Assembly: GCF_027497355.1 (NCBI RefSeq)
Contig: NZ_CP114909.1
Coordinates: 186,001 to 250,000, forward strand
Origin: Micromonospora sp. WMMA1947
GTDB taxonomy: Bacteria; Actinomycetota; Actinomycetes; Mycobacteriales; Micromonosporaceae
Length of the DNA: 64,000 nucleotides
Direction: 5' to 3'
A program made the position numbers and the translations under genes. Shown piece by piece: positions 17,015 to 26,371 of the stretch; position 1 is the stretch's first letter, and the number at the start of each line of letters is the position of its first letter. The notes beneath the pieces are model-generated. The model searched no databases and was not told the DNA's origin. It worked only from the letters and a program-made list of their open reading frames with translations.

Positions 17015-17060
17015 TGTCAATGTAGGTTGACAGGCTCCCGTGTGTCAACCTCAGTTGACA
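17015..17060 (-). promoter_or_regulatory. Promoter covered by two TGTCAA-N6-TTGACA palindromes
   Basis: The two perfect inverted repeats are at 17015-17032 and 17043-17060, with centres 28 bases apart. On the minus strand the TTGACA half of one is the -35 (17048-17043) and the other contains the -10 TACATT (17024-17019). The start codon of the HTH gene follows six bases later, so the message is probably leaderless. Binding of a dimer to either repeat would block RNA polymerase. Confidence 0.75.
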
Positions 17061-17090
17061 CGCGACCCGGCACGCCGCCCCGGGGCGGGA

Positions 17091-17516
17091 CTATGCCCGG
17101 GGCGGGGTGGTTTTGTTCGCGGTGGACGTCCGGTCGAACTCGTCGCGGTTGCGGACGATGTCGCTCTGGTGATCACGGACCCAGTGCACGAGCCCGCTCA
17201 CGGCCTCACTCAGTGAGTGGCCGAGCGGCGTCAGGGCGTACACCACCCTCGGGGGCACTTCCGGGTACGCGGTCCTGGTCACGAGCCCGTCGCGGTTGAG
17301 GGCGCGCAGCGTCTGGCCAAGCATCCGCTGGGAGATGCCGGCGACCTGCTCGTGCAGCGCGGTGAAGCGCAGCGGGCCGGACGCCAGGGCCGTGATGGTC
17401 AGCAGCGTCCACTTGTCGCCCACCCGCGCCAGCACGTCGCGGACGAGCTCGATCGTCTGAACGCAGTCCGGCGCGATCCCGCGCTGCGCAAGTTCGGCAC
17501 CAAGGACGCTTGCCAT
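17091..17516 (-). CDS. HxlR-family transcription regulator
   Basis: A 141-residue winged helix regulator. Family marks are DCVQTIELVRDVLARVGDKW, FTALHEQVAGISQRMLGQTL, LRALNRDGLVTRTAYPEVPP and VVYALTPLGHSL. HxlR proteins usually respond to electrophiles or redox stress through a cysteine near the N-terminus; here Cys18 in PDCVQ is the only candidate. It diverges from an SRPBCC gene and an FMN reductase gene, its likely targets. Confidence 0.9.
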   Translation of the reverse strand: MASVLGAELAQRGIAPDCVQTIELVRDVLARVGDKWTLLTITALASGPLRFTALHEQVAGISQRMLGQTLRALNRDGLVTRTAYPEVPPRVVYALTPLGHSLSEAVSGLVHWVRDHQSDIVRNRDEFDRTSTANKTTPPRA

Positions 17517-17598
17517 GCTCTTCCGTTCCTCGCGCGTCAGTAGCTGACTTCAAAGTGCGTATCGGGCAGCCGGACTAAATCCGTTGGACGCATGTTTC

Positions 17599-17611
17599 TT
17601 ACTAATCGTAA
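17599..17611. promoter_or_regulatory. Candidate operator between hxlR-like and SRPBCC genes
   Basis: TTAC-N5-GTAA forms an inverted repeat in the 141-base gap between the divergent genes. This half-site spacing resembles operators of HxlR/YodB regulators. The match is short, so the site is only suggestive. Confidence 0.3.
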
Positions 17612-17657
17612 CTGGCGTGCGGTCACCCGTTCGTGGCCGTGACAGCGGGAGGACGGC

Positions 17658-18146
17658 ATGGTCCGGCACGACACGTTCACGATCACGCGGCACCTCGACG
17701 GGCCGCCGGGCGAGGTCTTCACCGCCTTCGCCGACTCCACGATCAGGCGCCGATGGTTCCGGCTTCCCGGCAGCGGCGCCTCGTACGAGCACGACTTCCG
17801 GGTGGGCGGTGGCGAGACGGCACGCAGCATCTTCACCTCGCTGGACACGGCACCCGAGCGACTGGAATACCGGTCGCGGTACATCGACATCGCGGACGCG
17901 CGCCGGATCGTCTACGGCTACGAGGCTGTCGTCGACGACGAACTGCGATGGACCTCGCTGGTCACCATCCGGCTCGGCGCCGAGACGACCGGAACCCGCC
18001 TGGAGTGGACCGAACAGGTGACCTTTCTCAGATACACGGGGGACGGCAGTTCCGACCTCGCGCACCTGCGCGGCGCCAGCGTGCTGCGGCTGAACGGACT
18101 GGACGCCGCCCTGCAATTCGAATCGACGAGAACGGATCACTCATGA
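17658..18146 (+). CDS. SRPBCC-superfamily protein (AHSA1-like)
   Basis: A 162-residue protein with the helix-grip lipid or ligand pocket fold of the AHSA1/START-like group. It shows FTITRHLDGPPGEVFTAFAD, IRRRWF near residue 30, and TRLEWTEQVTFL near the C-terminus. Its TGA overlaps the ATG of the FMN reductase (ATGA at 18143-18146), so they are co-translated. Such proteins often bind hydrophobic small molecules; the ligand is not known. Confidence 0.82.
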   Translation: MVRHDTFTITRHLDGPPGEVFTAFADSTIRRRWFRLPGSGASYEHDFRVGGGETARSIFTSLDTAPERLEYRSRYIDIADARRIVYGYEAVVDDELRWTSLVTIRLGAETTGTRLEWTEQVTFLRYTGDGSSDLAHLRGASVLRLNGLDAALQFESTRTDHS

Positions 18147-18706
18147 CGAACATCGGGATCATCCTCGGCAGCACCCGCCCCGGCCGGGTCGGTCACCAGG
18201 TGGCCGAGTGGGTGGCGAAGCACGGCAGCCGGCACGAGGGCGTCGACGTCGAGGTGGTGGACGTCAAGGACTACGACCTGCCGGTCTTCGACGAGCCGCA
18301 GTCACCGCTACTCGGCTCCTACACCCACCCTCACACGTGGCGCTGGAGCAAGAAGATCGCCGAGTTCGACGGATACGTCTTCGTCACTCCGGAGTACAAC
18401 CGATCGATTCCCTCGGCGCTGAAGAACGCCATCGACTACCTCTACGGCGAGTGGAACAACAAGGCGGCCGGATTCGTCTCCTATGGCAGCAACGTCGGCG
18501 GCGCCCGCGCGGTGGAACACCTACGCCTCATCACGGCAGGTCTTCAGCTGGCAGGCGTACGCACCCAGGTCAGCCTGTCACTCGCCACCGACTTCGCGGC
18601 ATTCACGACGTTCACTCCTGGCGATCGCCACGACACCATGCTCCGCCAGCTCTTCACCGAGGTGGCCGTCTGGGCCGACGCGCTCGCGCCACTGCGCCGG
18701 CCCTGA
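18143..18706 (+). CDS. NADPH-dependent FMN reductase
   Basis: A 187-residue flavodoxin-fold reductase. The FMN phosphate loop reads IILGSTRPGRVGHQVAEWV, and the second flavin motif is VTPEYNRSIPSALKNAIDYL. A conserved loop SYGSNVGGARAVEHLR follows. These enzymes reduce quinones, azo dyes or flavin. With the HxlR regulator and the SRPBCC protein it may form a small electrophile or quinone response unit. Confidence 0.9.
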   Translation: MTNIGIILGSTRPGRVGHQVAEWVAKHGSRHEGVDVEVVDVKDYDLPVFDEPQSPLLGSYTHPHTWRWSKKIAEFDGYVFVTPEYNRSIPSALKNAIDYLYGEWNNKAAGFVSYGSNVGGARAVEHLRLITAGLQLAGVRTQVSLSLATDFAAFTTFTPGDRHDTMLRQLFTEVAVWADALAPLRRP

Positions 18707-18782
18707 CCGTGCAGGCCGCTCACGACCACCGCCAGTACCAAAATGCGCCCTGAAGATTCCACACCCCGGCCCGTCCCGGTGT

Positions 18783-18788
18783 TAGGTT
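18783..18788 (+). promoter_or_regulatory. -10 element, leaderless start of the PP2C gene
   Basis: TAGGTT ends six bases before the GTG at 18795 and there is no ribosome site. The spacing puts the transcript start at the start codon. Confidence 0.5.
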
Positions 18789-18794
18789 CCGCTG

Positions 18795-19595
18795 GTGTTC
18801 CGCCGCCGTCCGCTGGACCGGCCGGTCGAGTCCGCGCGCCGGCTCACCGCCGGCCGCCTCTGCCTGGAGATCGCCGGGGGTAGCGTGGTCGGGCACCGCT
18901 ACCCGGAGAACTACGACGTGCTGCACGTCGACCCCGACCTGCCGCTCGCCGTGGTCTGCGACGGGATGGGCGACGGCGAGGGCAGCCGGGTCGCCGGCAC
19001 GACCGCCGCGGAGACGTTCGTGGCGCAGGTCCGCGCCGGCTGGCCCGCCGTCGGCGCCGCCGCGCTGCGGACCGCCGTGGCCGAGACTCAACGGCGGGTA
19101 CGCCAGGCCGGCGCCGCGCAGTCCGGCCTGACCGGGTGCACGCTCACCGCGCTCGTCATCGAGCCGGACAGCGACCAGGGCTGGCTGGTGCAGCTCGGCG
19201 ACTCGCGGGCGTACCGGCTGCGCGACGGGCTGCTGGAACTGGTGACAGTCGACCACACCATGGCCTGGCTCGGGCTGCTGCACGGATGGTGGCCGGCCGA
19301 CTCGCCGGAGGCGGCACGGGCGCGCTACCAGCTGCTGCGATACGTCGGCCACCCGGACCGGCCCGAGCCGGACCTGCTCGCCGTGCCGCTGCGCCGCGGC
19401 GACACCTGGCTGCTGTGCACCGACGGGATCAGCGACCAGCTCGGCTACCACCGGCTGCGGGACCTGCTCGCCGCTCGGCGCGACCCGGCGCGCACCGCCG
19501 AGGCCCTGCTCGCCGCCAGCCTGGACGAGGGCGGCGAGGACAACGCCACCGCCGTCGTGCTGCGCGTCCACCCGGCGCTGCCCGCCCCGCGCTGA
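18795..19595 (+). CDS. PP2C-type serine/threonine protein phosphatase
   Basis: A 266-residue metal-dependent phosphatase. The metal-binding motifs are present in order: VVCDGMGDGEGSRVAG, LVQLGDSRAYRLRDG, LLCTDGISDQLGYH and EDNATAVVLRV. There is no membrane span, so it is a cytosolic enzyme, probably opposing a Ser/Thr kinase encoded elsewhere. It stands between the FMN reductase gene and the stress island and starts leaderlessly at GTG 18795. Confidence 0.9.
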   Translation: MFRRRPLDRPVESARRLTAGRLCLEIAGGSVVGHRYPENYDVLHVDPDLPLAVVCDGMGDGEGSRVAGTTAAETFVAQVRAGWPAVGAAALRTAVAETQRRVRQAGAAQSGLTGCTLTALVIEPDSDQGWLVQLGDSRAYRLRDGLLELVTVDHTMAWLGLLHGWWPADSPEAARARYQLLRYVGHPDRPEPDLLAVPLRRGDTWLLCTDGISDQLGYHRLRDLLAARRDPARTAEALLAASLDEGGEDNATAVVLRVHPALPAPR

Positions 19596-19678
19596 CCGCC
19601 AGTTCCGCCGACCCGCTCCGGCGCACCCGGTCCCGCGACTACGGTGGGTGAAAAGCACGGGTCGGGAGGTGAGCCGGG

Positions 19679-20509
19679 GTGGCCGCACCCAGCCACGGCG
19701 CGGTGGTGGTCGGCGTGGGCCGGTCCGAGGCCGATCTGACGGTGGTCCGCACGGCCGCCGCCGAGGCCGCCGCCCACGACCGGCCGCTGCACCTGCTGCA
19801 CGCGTTCAACTGGGCCGCGACGCCCGGCCCCGCCCCGGCCGGCGGCACCCGCACGGACGCGGAGAACGTGCTGGAGCACGCCGGGCAGGTCGTCGCCGAG
19901 TGCGCGCCGCAGGTGCCGGTCAGCGGCCGGATCGTCGAGGGCTCGCCGGTGGAGGCGCTGCTGCGGGTCGCCGACACCGCGTTCCTGATCGCGCTCGGTG
20001 ACGGCGGCATGTCCGCCCACCCGGACCGCGTACCGCCCGACACGCCGGCGGTGGACGTGGCCGCCCGGGCCGGCTGCCCGGTGCTGGTCGGGCGCACCGA
20101 GCCGGCGCCGCCCGGGCCACTGCTCGTCGGCTTCGACGGGTCGCCCAGTTCGCAGGCCGCCCTCGGGTACGCCTTCGACTGCGCGCAACATCGGGGTGCC
20201 CGCCTGCTCGCCGTCCGGGTGATCGAGCCGGAGTCCGGCGACCGTGACGACGGGCGGCTGGAGGAGGCGGTCACCCGGCATGCCCGGCGGTATCCCCGCG
20301 TCGCCGCCGACTGCGAGACCGTCCACGGTGACCCGAGGTCCGTCCTGCTCGACCGGTCCCGCGCGGCGCAGATCGCGGTGGTGGCCGCCTGGGGAGACGG
20401 GCCGGTGGGGTCCACGCTGGGCGCGGTCAGCCAGTCCCTGCTCTACCACTCGCCGGCCCCGCTGATCGTCGTACGGGGCGTTGCCGCGGACTCCGGGGAC
20501 GGGTCATGA
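19679..20509 (+). CDS. Universal stress protein, two UspA domains
   Basis: A 276-residue protein of two UspA repeats. The first (about 1-140) is degenerate in its nucleotide loop. The second (about 145-270) begins LLVGFDGSPSSQAALGYAF and ends SVLL...GSTLGAVSQSLLYHS then APLIVVRG, so the ATP loop has drifted (WGDGPVGST in place of the usual G2xG9GS). The GTG at 19679 follows GGGAGGTGAG. Tandem USPs are a main class of the mycobacterial DosR regulon, and this gene lies next to phosphoketolase and a second USP. Confidence 0.85.
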   Translation: MAAPSHGAVVVGVGRSEADLTVVRTAAAEAAAHDRPLHLLHAFNWAATPGPAPAGGTRTDAENVLEHAGQVVAECAPQVPVSGRIVEGSPVEALLRVADTAFLIALGDGGMSAHPDRVPPDTPAVDVAARAGCPVLVGRTEPAPPGPLLVGFDGSPSSQAALGYAFDCAQHRGARLLAVRVIEPESGDRDDGRLEEAVTRHARRYPRVAADCETVHGDPRSVLLDRSRAAQIAVVAAWGDGPVGSTLGAVSQSLLYHSPAPLIVVRGVAADSGDGS

Positions 20510-20523
20510 CGCCTGCGGGAGGC

Positions 20524-20537
20524 GGGACCAACGGCCC
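20524..20537 (+). promoter_or_regulatory. DosR-like box before the phosphoketolase gene
   Basis: GGGACCAACGGCCC matches the core of the DosR/DevR operator (GGGAC-N4-GNCCC). It lies 100 bases upstream of the phosphoketolase start codon, a reasonable activator position. A dosR-like gene is present at 29151-29789. Confidence 0.6.
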
Positions 20538-20636
20538 TGACCGGCGAGCCCCGAGGGGACGAGGCTGGACACGCCGGGGAAGAAGATGTGGTCCCCGAGT
20601 GGCAGCCGACTCCCAGCCACGAGAGGCTAAGGCAGC

Positions 20637-23039
20637 ATGGACACCGCGGTGAACCTGCACAGCCCCCTGACCGAAGACGAGTTGCGTCGGCTGGACGCCT
20701 ACTGGCGCGCGGCGAACTACCTGACCGTCGGCCAGATCTATCTGCTCGACAACCCGCTGCTGCGCGAACCACTCAAGCCCGAGCACGTCAAGCCGCGCCT
20801 GCTGGGCCACTGGGGCACCAGCCCCGGGCTCAACCTGCTCTACACGCACCTCAACCGGGTCATCGTGAACCGGGACCTGTCCGCCATCTTCGTCACCGGC
20901 CCCGGCCACGGCGGCCCGGCGCTGGTGGCGAACACCTGGCTGGAGGGCACCTACAGCGAGCTGTACCACCACATCCCCCGGGACGAGACCGGCATGCAGC
21001 GGCTGTTCCGGCAGTTCTCCTTCCCGGGCGGCATCCCGAGCCACGTGGCGCCGGAGGTGCCGGGTTCGATCCACGAGGGCGGCGAGCTGGGGTACGCGCT
21101 GAGCCACGCGTACGGCGCCGCGTTCGACAACCCGGACCTGCTCGTGGCCTGCGTGATCGGTGACGGCGAGGCGGAGACCGGCCCGCTGGCCGGGAGCTGG
21201 CTGTCGAACGTGTTCCTCAACCCGGCCCGCGACGGCGCGGTGCTGCCGATCCTGCACCTCAACGGCTACAAGATCGCCAACCCGACGGTGCTGGACCGGA
21301 TCCCCGCCGAGGACCTGCGGGACATGATGCGCGGCTTCGGCTACGAGCCGTACCTGGTCGAGGGCGACGACCCGGCGACAGTGCACCAGCGGCTGGCCGG
21401 CACGCTCGACCGGGCGGTCGACGAGATCGCCGCGATCCAGCGCCGGGCCCGCTCCGGCGAGCACGTCGAGCGTCCCCGGTGGCCGATGATCATCCTGCGG
21501 ACGCCGAAGGGCTGGACCGGTCCGTCCCGGGTCGACGGCAAGCAGGTCGAGGGCACGTTCCGCGCCCACCAGGTGCCGATCTCGCAGGTCCGGGACAACC
21601 CGGAGCACCTGGCCGAACTGGAGCGCTGGCTGCGCAGCTACCGGCCGGAGGAGCTGTTCGACGCCACCGGCGGTCCGGTCGCCGAGGTGGCCGAGCTGCC
21701 GCCGGCCGGTGACCGCCGGATGAGCGCCAACCCGGTCGCCAACGGCGGCCGGCTGCTGCGCAATCTGGAGCTGCCGGACTTCCGCGACTACGCGGTCGAC
21801 GTCCCGACGCCCGGCGAGCCGATGGCCGGCGCGACGGGTGTGCTCGGTCCCTGGGTCCGCGACGTGATCGCCCGCAACCCGGAGACGTTCCGCCTGTTCG
21901 GCCCGGACGAGGTCGCCTCGAACCGGCTCGGCGCGGCGTTCGAGGTCACCGACCGCGCGTTCGTGGGCGCCGAGATCCCCGGCGACGACCACCTCTCCCC
22001 CGACGGCCGGGTGATGGAGGTGCTCTCCGAGCACCTGTGCCAGGGCTGGCTGGAGGGCTACCTGCTGACCGGCCGGCACGGCATCTTCACCAGCTACGAG
22101 GCGTTCATCCACATCGTCGACTCGATGGTCAACCAGCACGCCAAGTGGCTGAAGGTGACCCGGCACATCCCGTGGCGGGAGCCGGTGGCGTCGCTGAACT
22201 ACCTGCTGTCCAGCCACGTGTGGCGCCAGGACCACAACGGCTTCTCGCACCAGGATCCGGGCTTCATCGACCACGTGGTCAACAAGAAGGCCGAGGTGGT
22301 CCGGGTCTACCTGCCGCCGGACGGCAACACGCTGTTGTCCACCATGGATCACTGCCTGCGCAGCCGGCACTACATCAACGTGGTGGTGGCCGGCAAGCAG
22401 CCCGCGCCGAACTGGCTGACCATGGACGAGGCGATCCAGCACTGCCGCCGCGGCCTGGGCATCTGGGACTGGGCCAGCAGCGACGAGGGCACCGAGCCGG
22501 ACGTGGTGCTCGCCTGCGCCGGCGACGTGCCGACGCTGGAGACGCTCGCCGCCGTCGACCTGCTGCGCCGCCACCTGCCGGACCTGAAGGTCCGCGTCGT
22601 CAACGTGGTCGACCTGATGCGCCTGCAGCCGCCGTCGGAGCACCCGCACGGCCTGCCGGACAACGAGTTCGACACCATCTTCACCAGCGACAAGCCGGTC
22701 ATCTTCGCCTACCACGGCTACCCGTGGCTGATCCACCGGCTCACCTACCGCCGGACCAACCATGAGAACCTGCACGTGCGCGGCTACAAGGAGGAGGGCA
22801 CCACCACGACGCCGTTCGACATGGTGATGCTCAACGACCTGGACCGCTTCCACCTGGTCATCGACGTGATCGACCGGGTGCCGGGGCTGCGGTCGCGCGC
22901 CGCGCACCTGCGTCAGGACATGGTGGACGCCCGCCAGGCCTGCCGCGACTACACCCGCCGCTACGGCGAGGACGACCCCCGGGTCGCCGAGTGGCGCTGG
23001 ATCCGCGAGAACGACCCGGCCGTGAGGAGTGGCGAATGA
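20637..23039 (+). CDS. xfp: Xylulose-5-phosphate/fructose-6-phosphate phosphoketolase
   Basis: An 800-residue thiamine diphosphate enzyme that splits xylulose 5-phosphate or fructose 6-phosphate with phosphate to give acetyl phosphate. The start region has [20 protein letters not shown] and [17 protein letters not shown]; the phosphate/ThDP regions include [17 protein letters not shown]-type [27 protein letters not shown], and later [13 protein letters not shown] and [19 protein letters not shown]. Length is normal for the family. Acetyl phosphate can yield ATP without respiration, which suits a hypoxia gene. A DosR-like box lies upstream, and the second universal stress gene overlaps its stop (ATGA). 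Confidence 0.96.
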   Translation: MDTAVNLHSPLTEDELRRLDAYWRAANYLTVGQIYLLDNPLLREPLKPEHVKPRLLGHWGTSPGLNLLYTHLNRVIVNRDLSAIFVTGPGHGGPALVANTWLEGTYSELYHHIPRDETGMQRLFRQFSFPGGIPSHVAPEVPGSIHEGGELGYALSHAYGAAFDNPDLLVACVIGDGEAETGPLAGSWLSNVFLNPARDGAVLPILHLNGYKIANPTVLDRIPAEDLRDMMRGFGYEPYLVEGDDPATVHQRLAGTLDRAVDEIAAIQRRARSGEHVERPRWPMIILRTPKGWTGPSRVDGKQVEGTFRAHQVPISQVRDNPEHLAELERWLRSYRPEELFDATGGPVAEVAELPPAGDRRMSANPVANGGRLLRNLELPDFRDYAVDVPTPGEPMAGATGVLGPWVRDVIARNPETFRLFGPDEVASNRLGAAFEVTDRAFVGAEIPGDDHLSPDGRVMEVLSEHLCQGWLEGYLLTGRHGIFTSYEAFIHIVDSMVNQHAKWLKVTRHIPWREPVASLNYLLSSHVWRQDHNGFSHQDPGFIDHVVNKKAEVVRVYLPPDGNTLLSTMDHCLRSRHYINVVVAGKQPAPNWLTMDEAIQHCRRGLGIWDWASSDEGTEPDVVLACAGDVPTLETLAAVDLLRRHLPDLKVRVVNVVDLMRLQPPSEHPHGLPDNEFDTIFTSDKPVIFAYHGYPWLIHRLTYRRTNHENLHVRGYKEEGTTTTPFDMVMLNDLDRFHLVIDVIDRVPGLRSRAAHLRQDMVDARQACRDYTRRYGEDDPRVAEWRWIRENDPAVRSGE

Positions 23040-23902
23040 GCGGCGAGGAGATCCTGGTCGGCTACGACGGTTCCGCCGACGCGGTGATCGCCCTGAACTG
23101 GGCGCTGGACGAGGCGGGCCGCTCGGGACGGCCGGTACGCCTGGCGTACGTCTTCGAGTGGCTGACCGTGACCGGCTGGATCGGTCCCGGCGTGGCCCCC
23201 GGCGTGTGGCCGGACGAGGCGGCCCGGCAGCAGGTCGACGAACTGGTCCGCAAGGCGGCGGCGGACGCCGCCGCCGACCGGCCGGGCCTGACCGTGCACG
23301 GCGAGGTGTTCGACGGCCCGCCCGCGCTGGTGCTCCAGGAGCGGTCCGCCGACGCCGGGATGCTGGTGCTCGGCAGCCGGGGCCACGGCGGCTTCGGCGG
23401 CCTGCTCGCCGGGTCCACGGCGGTCTCGGTCACCGCGCACGCCCATTGCCCGGTGGTGGTGGTCCGCGACGGCCAGGCCGCCACGTCCGGGCCGGTGGTG
23501 GTCGGCTCGGACGGCTCGGAGTCGGCGCTGCGGGCGCTCGGCTTCGCCGTCGAGCGGGCCGCCCAGCGGGACGTGCCGCTGCGGGTGCTGCGGGCCTGGG
23601 AGCCGCCGGGCGACAGGTGGGTGCCGCCGGACTTCGACCCGGAGCAGGTCGCCGCGAGCGAGCGCGCGGCCGCCGAGGCGGAGCTGGCGCCCTGGCGGGA
23701 GAGCTTCCCCGACGTGCCCGTCGAGATCGAGGCCGTCCCCGGCAGCGCGTCGGCGCTGCTGGTGGAGGCGAGCCGGTCGGCGCAGCTCGTGGTGGTCGGC
23801 AGCCGGGGCCGGGGCGGCCTGCGCGGCATGCTGCTCGGCTCGGTCAGCCAGCAGCTCATCCAGCACTCGCACTGCCCCGTCGCCGTGGTACGCGAGCGCT
23901 GA
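23036..23902 (+). CDS. Universal stress protein, two UspA domains
   Basis: A 288-residue protein of two UspA repeats. Repeat 1 starts [19 protein letters not shown] and carries the ATP loop [18 protein letters not shown]. Repeat 2 starts [19 protein letters not shown] and carries [18 protein letters not shown] then CPVAVVRER. Both loops fit the G-2x-G-9x-G-S/T nucleotide-binding pattern, so unlike its neighbour at 19679 both halves should bind ATP. The ATG at 23036 overlaps the stop of the phosphoketolase gene. It converges with the ATPase gene with one base between them. Confidence 0.93.
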   Translation: MSGEEILVGYDGSADAVIALNWALDEAGRSGRPVRLAYVFEWLTVTGWIGPGVAPGVWPDEAARQQVDELVRKAAADAAADRPGLTVHGEVFDGPPALVLQERSADAGMLVLGSRGHGGFGGLLAGSTAVSVTAHAHCPVVVVRDGQAATSGPVVVGSDGSESALRALGFAVERAAQRDVPLRVLRAWEPPGDRWVPPDFDPEQVAASERAAAEAELAPWRESFPDVPVEIEAVPGSASALLVEASRSAQLVVVGSRGRGGLRGMLLGSVSQQLIQHSHCPVAVVRER

Positions 23903-23903
23903 C

Positions 23904-26252
23904 TCAGCGGCCGGTCGCGGTCGAGCCGTCCTCCGGGTTGAGCGAGAAGTAGTCCTCCTCCTCCTGGGCCAGGTGCAGGCGCAGCACCGCGTCCAGGCCG
24001 TAGAGCGCGGCGAGCAGGTCGGGCACCTCGTCACGGCGCAGCCGGCCGTCCGGCTGCGCCGTGAGGTGCCCGCCGATCCGCTCCACCAGCCGGACGATCT
24101 CCACGTGCGCCCGGCTCATCGTGGAGGTGGCCTCGTCGCTGCCGAGCGGACCGGCCAGCGCCGGGTAGAGCTGCCGGTCCTCGGCCGCCTCGTGCGGCAG
24201 CACCTCGTCGACCAGGCGCCGGTGCACCTCGCGCAGCGCCGGCAGGCACGCCGGGTCGTCCGGGCGGGTCGCCACCAGGTCGGCGGTGTCCCGCAGCTCT
24301 GCGAGCACGTCGCGGACGCCGCCGTGCTCGCTGGCGTACCTGTCGATCAGTTCGACGGTGTGCGCGGGCAGGTCGCGCCGCCGCAGGCCGCCGCCGAGCG
24401 CGCGCAGCGCGTTGAGGATCACCAGGACGTCGATGCCCTCCTGCAGGAACGCGCCGGCCACCGGGGGCAGCCGCCCCGCGGCCGCCACCAGCATCGCCAG
24501 CACCGCCAGTCCCATGCCGACGGTGGCGCTCTGCACCGCGATGCGGCGGGCGTACCGGGCGATCTCGACGGCGTCGGCGAGCCGGTCGAGGCGGTCCACG
24601 GTGAGCACCGCGTCGGCCACGTCCGCCGAGGCGGTCGCCCCGGTCGCGCCCATCGCCACGCCGACGTGCGCCTCGGCCAGCGCGGGCGCGTCGTTCACGC
24701 CGTCGCCGACCATCACGGTCACGGCGTGCGCAGACTCCTCGCGTACCCGCTCGGCCTTCTCCTGCGGCGAGCACCGCGCGATCACGTCGTCCACGCCCAC
24801 GACCTGCGCGACCTGCCGGGCCGTGCCCGGACGGTCGCCGGTCACCATGACCAGCCGGGAAAGGCCCGCCTCGCGCAGCCGCCGCACGGTCCGGCGGGCG
24901 TCCGGGCGGACCGGGTCCTCCAGCAGGATCGCGCCGAGCGGCCCGTGGTCGTCGCTGACCCAGACCGCGGAACGCCCGGCCCGTTCGGCGCGCTCACCGA
25001 GCCGGCCCGCCCACTCCGGCGGCTCCCCGGCGAGCTGCCCGACGTGCACCATCCGCCCGTCGACGCGCCCGCTCACCCCGTGCCCCGGTTCCTCGGTGAC
25101 CTGCGTCGGCTCGGCCAGCGGCAGCCCGCGCTCGCGGGCCTGCCGGACCAGCGCGGCGGCCAGCACGTGCGGGGAGAGCTGCTCGACGGAGGCGGCCAGC
25201 CGCAGCACCTCGTCCCGGTCGCCGCCCGGCGCCACCACCACCTCGGCCGCCCGGGGCCGCCCGGCGGTGAGCGTGCCGGTCTTGTCCAGCAGCAGCGTAC
25301 GGGCGCGGCCGAGCTGTTCCAGCGACCCGCCGTCACGGACCAGCACGCCGCGCCGGGCCACCCGGGACAGCCCGGAGACCACGGCGATCGGGGTCGCCAG
25401 CAGCAGCGGGCACGGTGTCGCCACCACGAGCACCGCCACTGCCCTGGTGAACTCGCCGGACAGCAGCCACGCCAGCCCGGCCAGCACCAGCGTGAACGGC
25501 ACGAACGCGGCGGCGTACCGGTCGGCCAGCCGTACCATCGGGGCCTTGCGGGCGGTGGCCTCGCCGGCCAGGCGGACGATGCCCGCGTAGGTGCTCTCCG
25601 CCGCGTTGCGGCGGGCCCGCAGCCCGAAGCCGGCGCCCGCGTTGACGACACCGCTGGCGACCTGTTCGCCGGCCGCGCGGGTGACCAGCTGCGACTCGCC
25701 GGTGACCACCGACTCGTCGAGCGTGGCCGCCTCCTCGACCACGCCGTCCACCGGCACCACGTCGCCCGGCCCGACGACCAGGCGGTCCCCCACCTCGACG
25801 CGGTCCAGCGGCACCACCTCGATCCCGCCGTCCGGCGTCCGGCGACGCGCCTGCCGGGGCGCGCGTTCCAGCAGCGCCCGCAGGTCACGGGTGGCGCGAC
25901 GCTGGGCGTACTCCTCCAGCGCCCGCCCGGTGGCGACCATCACCGCGATCACGGCGCCGGCCAGGTACTCCCGCACCAGCAGCGCGCCGAGCAGCGCCAG
26001 CACCGCGATGACGTCCACCCCGAACTGCCGCAGCCACAGCTGGCGCAGCGTCGTCCAGGCAGCGGGCACCAGGGCGACCACCGTGACCGCGGCCCAGACC
26101 AGCCGGGCGGCGTCGTGCGCGCCCGCGAACCACAGCGCCGCCCCGGCCAGCACGGCCGCGGTGAGCAGCACCAGCGGCGCCCACTCGGCCCGTGCCCACC
26201 GCCGGGCACGGGCCGGCTGCTCGGGTACGCACTCGCGTGGTTCGCTTCCCAC
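23904..26252 (-). CDS. P1B-5-type metal-exporting ATPase with C-terminal hemerythrin domain
   Basis: A 782-residue heavy-metal P-type ATPase. Motifs: phosphatase TGES near residue 190, the membrane metal motif Thr279-Pro280-Cys281-Pro282 (TPCP, the P1B-5 hallmark), the phosphorylated Asp323 in DKTGTLTAG, the HP-like SPH in LSPHVLAAAL, and GDGVNDAPALAEA. There is no N-terminal metal-binding domain. Residues about 640-775 form a hemerythrin-like domain with SEH, VLPHEAAED, SRAHVEI and LRLHLAQEEEDYF supplying the usual His and acidic ligands of a diiron site. Known P1B-5 proteins such as Sinorhizobium Nia export nickel or iron. In this island it may link metal export to oxygen or iron state. Confidence 0.9.
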   Translation of the reverse strand: MGSEPRECVPEQPARARRWARAEWAPLVLLTAAVLAGAALWFAGAHDAARLVWAAVTVVALVPAAWTTLRQLWLRQFGVDVIAVLALLGALLVREYLAGAVIAVMVATGRALEEYAQRRATRDLRALLERAPRQARRRTPDGGIEVVPLDRVEVGDRLVVGPGDVVPVDGVVEEAATLDESVVTGESQLVTRAAGEQVASGVVNAGAGFGLRARRNAAESTYAGIVRLAGEATARKAPMVRLADRYAAAFVPFTLVLAGLAWLLSGEFTRAVAVLVVATPCPLLLATPIAVVSGLSRVARRGVLVRDGGSLEQLGRARTLLLDKTGTLTAGRPRAAEVVVAPGGDRDEVLRLAASVEQLSPHVLAAALVRQARERGLPLAEPTQVTEEPGHGVSGRVDGRMVHVGQLAGEPPEWAGRLGERAERAGRSAVWVSDDHGPLGAILLEDPVRPDARRTVRRLREAGLSRLVMVTGDRPGTARQVAQVVGVDDVIARCSPQEKAERVREESAHAVTVMVGDGVNDAPALAEAHVGVAMGATGATASADVADAVLTVDRLDRLADAVEIARYARRIAVQSATVGMGLAVLAMLVAAAGRLPPVAGAFLQEGIDVLVILNALRALGGGLRRRDLPAHTVELIDRYASEHGGVRDVLAELRDTADLVATRPDDPACLPALREVHRRLVDEVLPHEAAEDRQLYPALAGPLGSDEATSTMSRAHVEIVRLVERIGGHLTAQPDGRLRRDEVPDLLAALYGLDAVLRLHLAQEEEDYFSLNPEDGSTATGR

Positions 26253-26371
26253 GTGTGGATCGTCTCAGCCCGGACGTGGGACGGACAGGGCGATGCGGGT
26301 AATCCGGGGGATGGAACGGCGTCCCCACCCGCCCGTGGGGCACGATGGGGAAAACAGGAAAGGTCGTGACG

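Noticed and set aside
19596..19678. DosR-like box before the first universal stress gene
   Set aside because: No segment fits GGGAC-N4-GNCCC with fewer than three misses.
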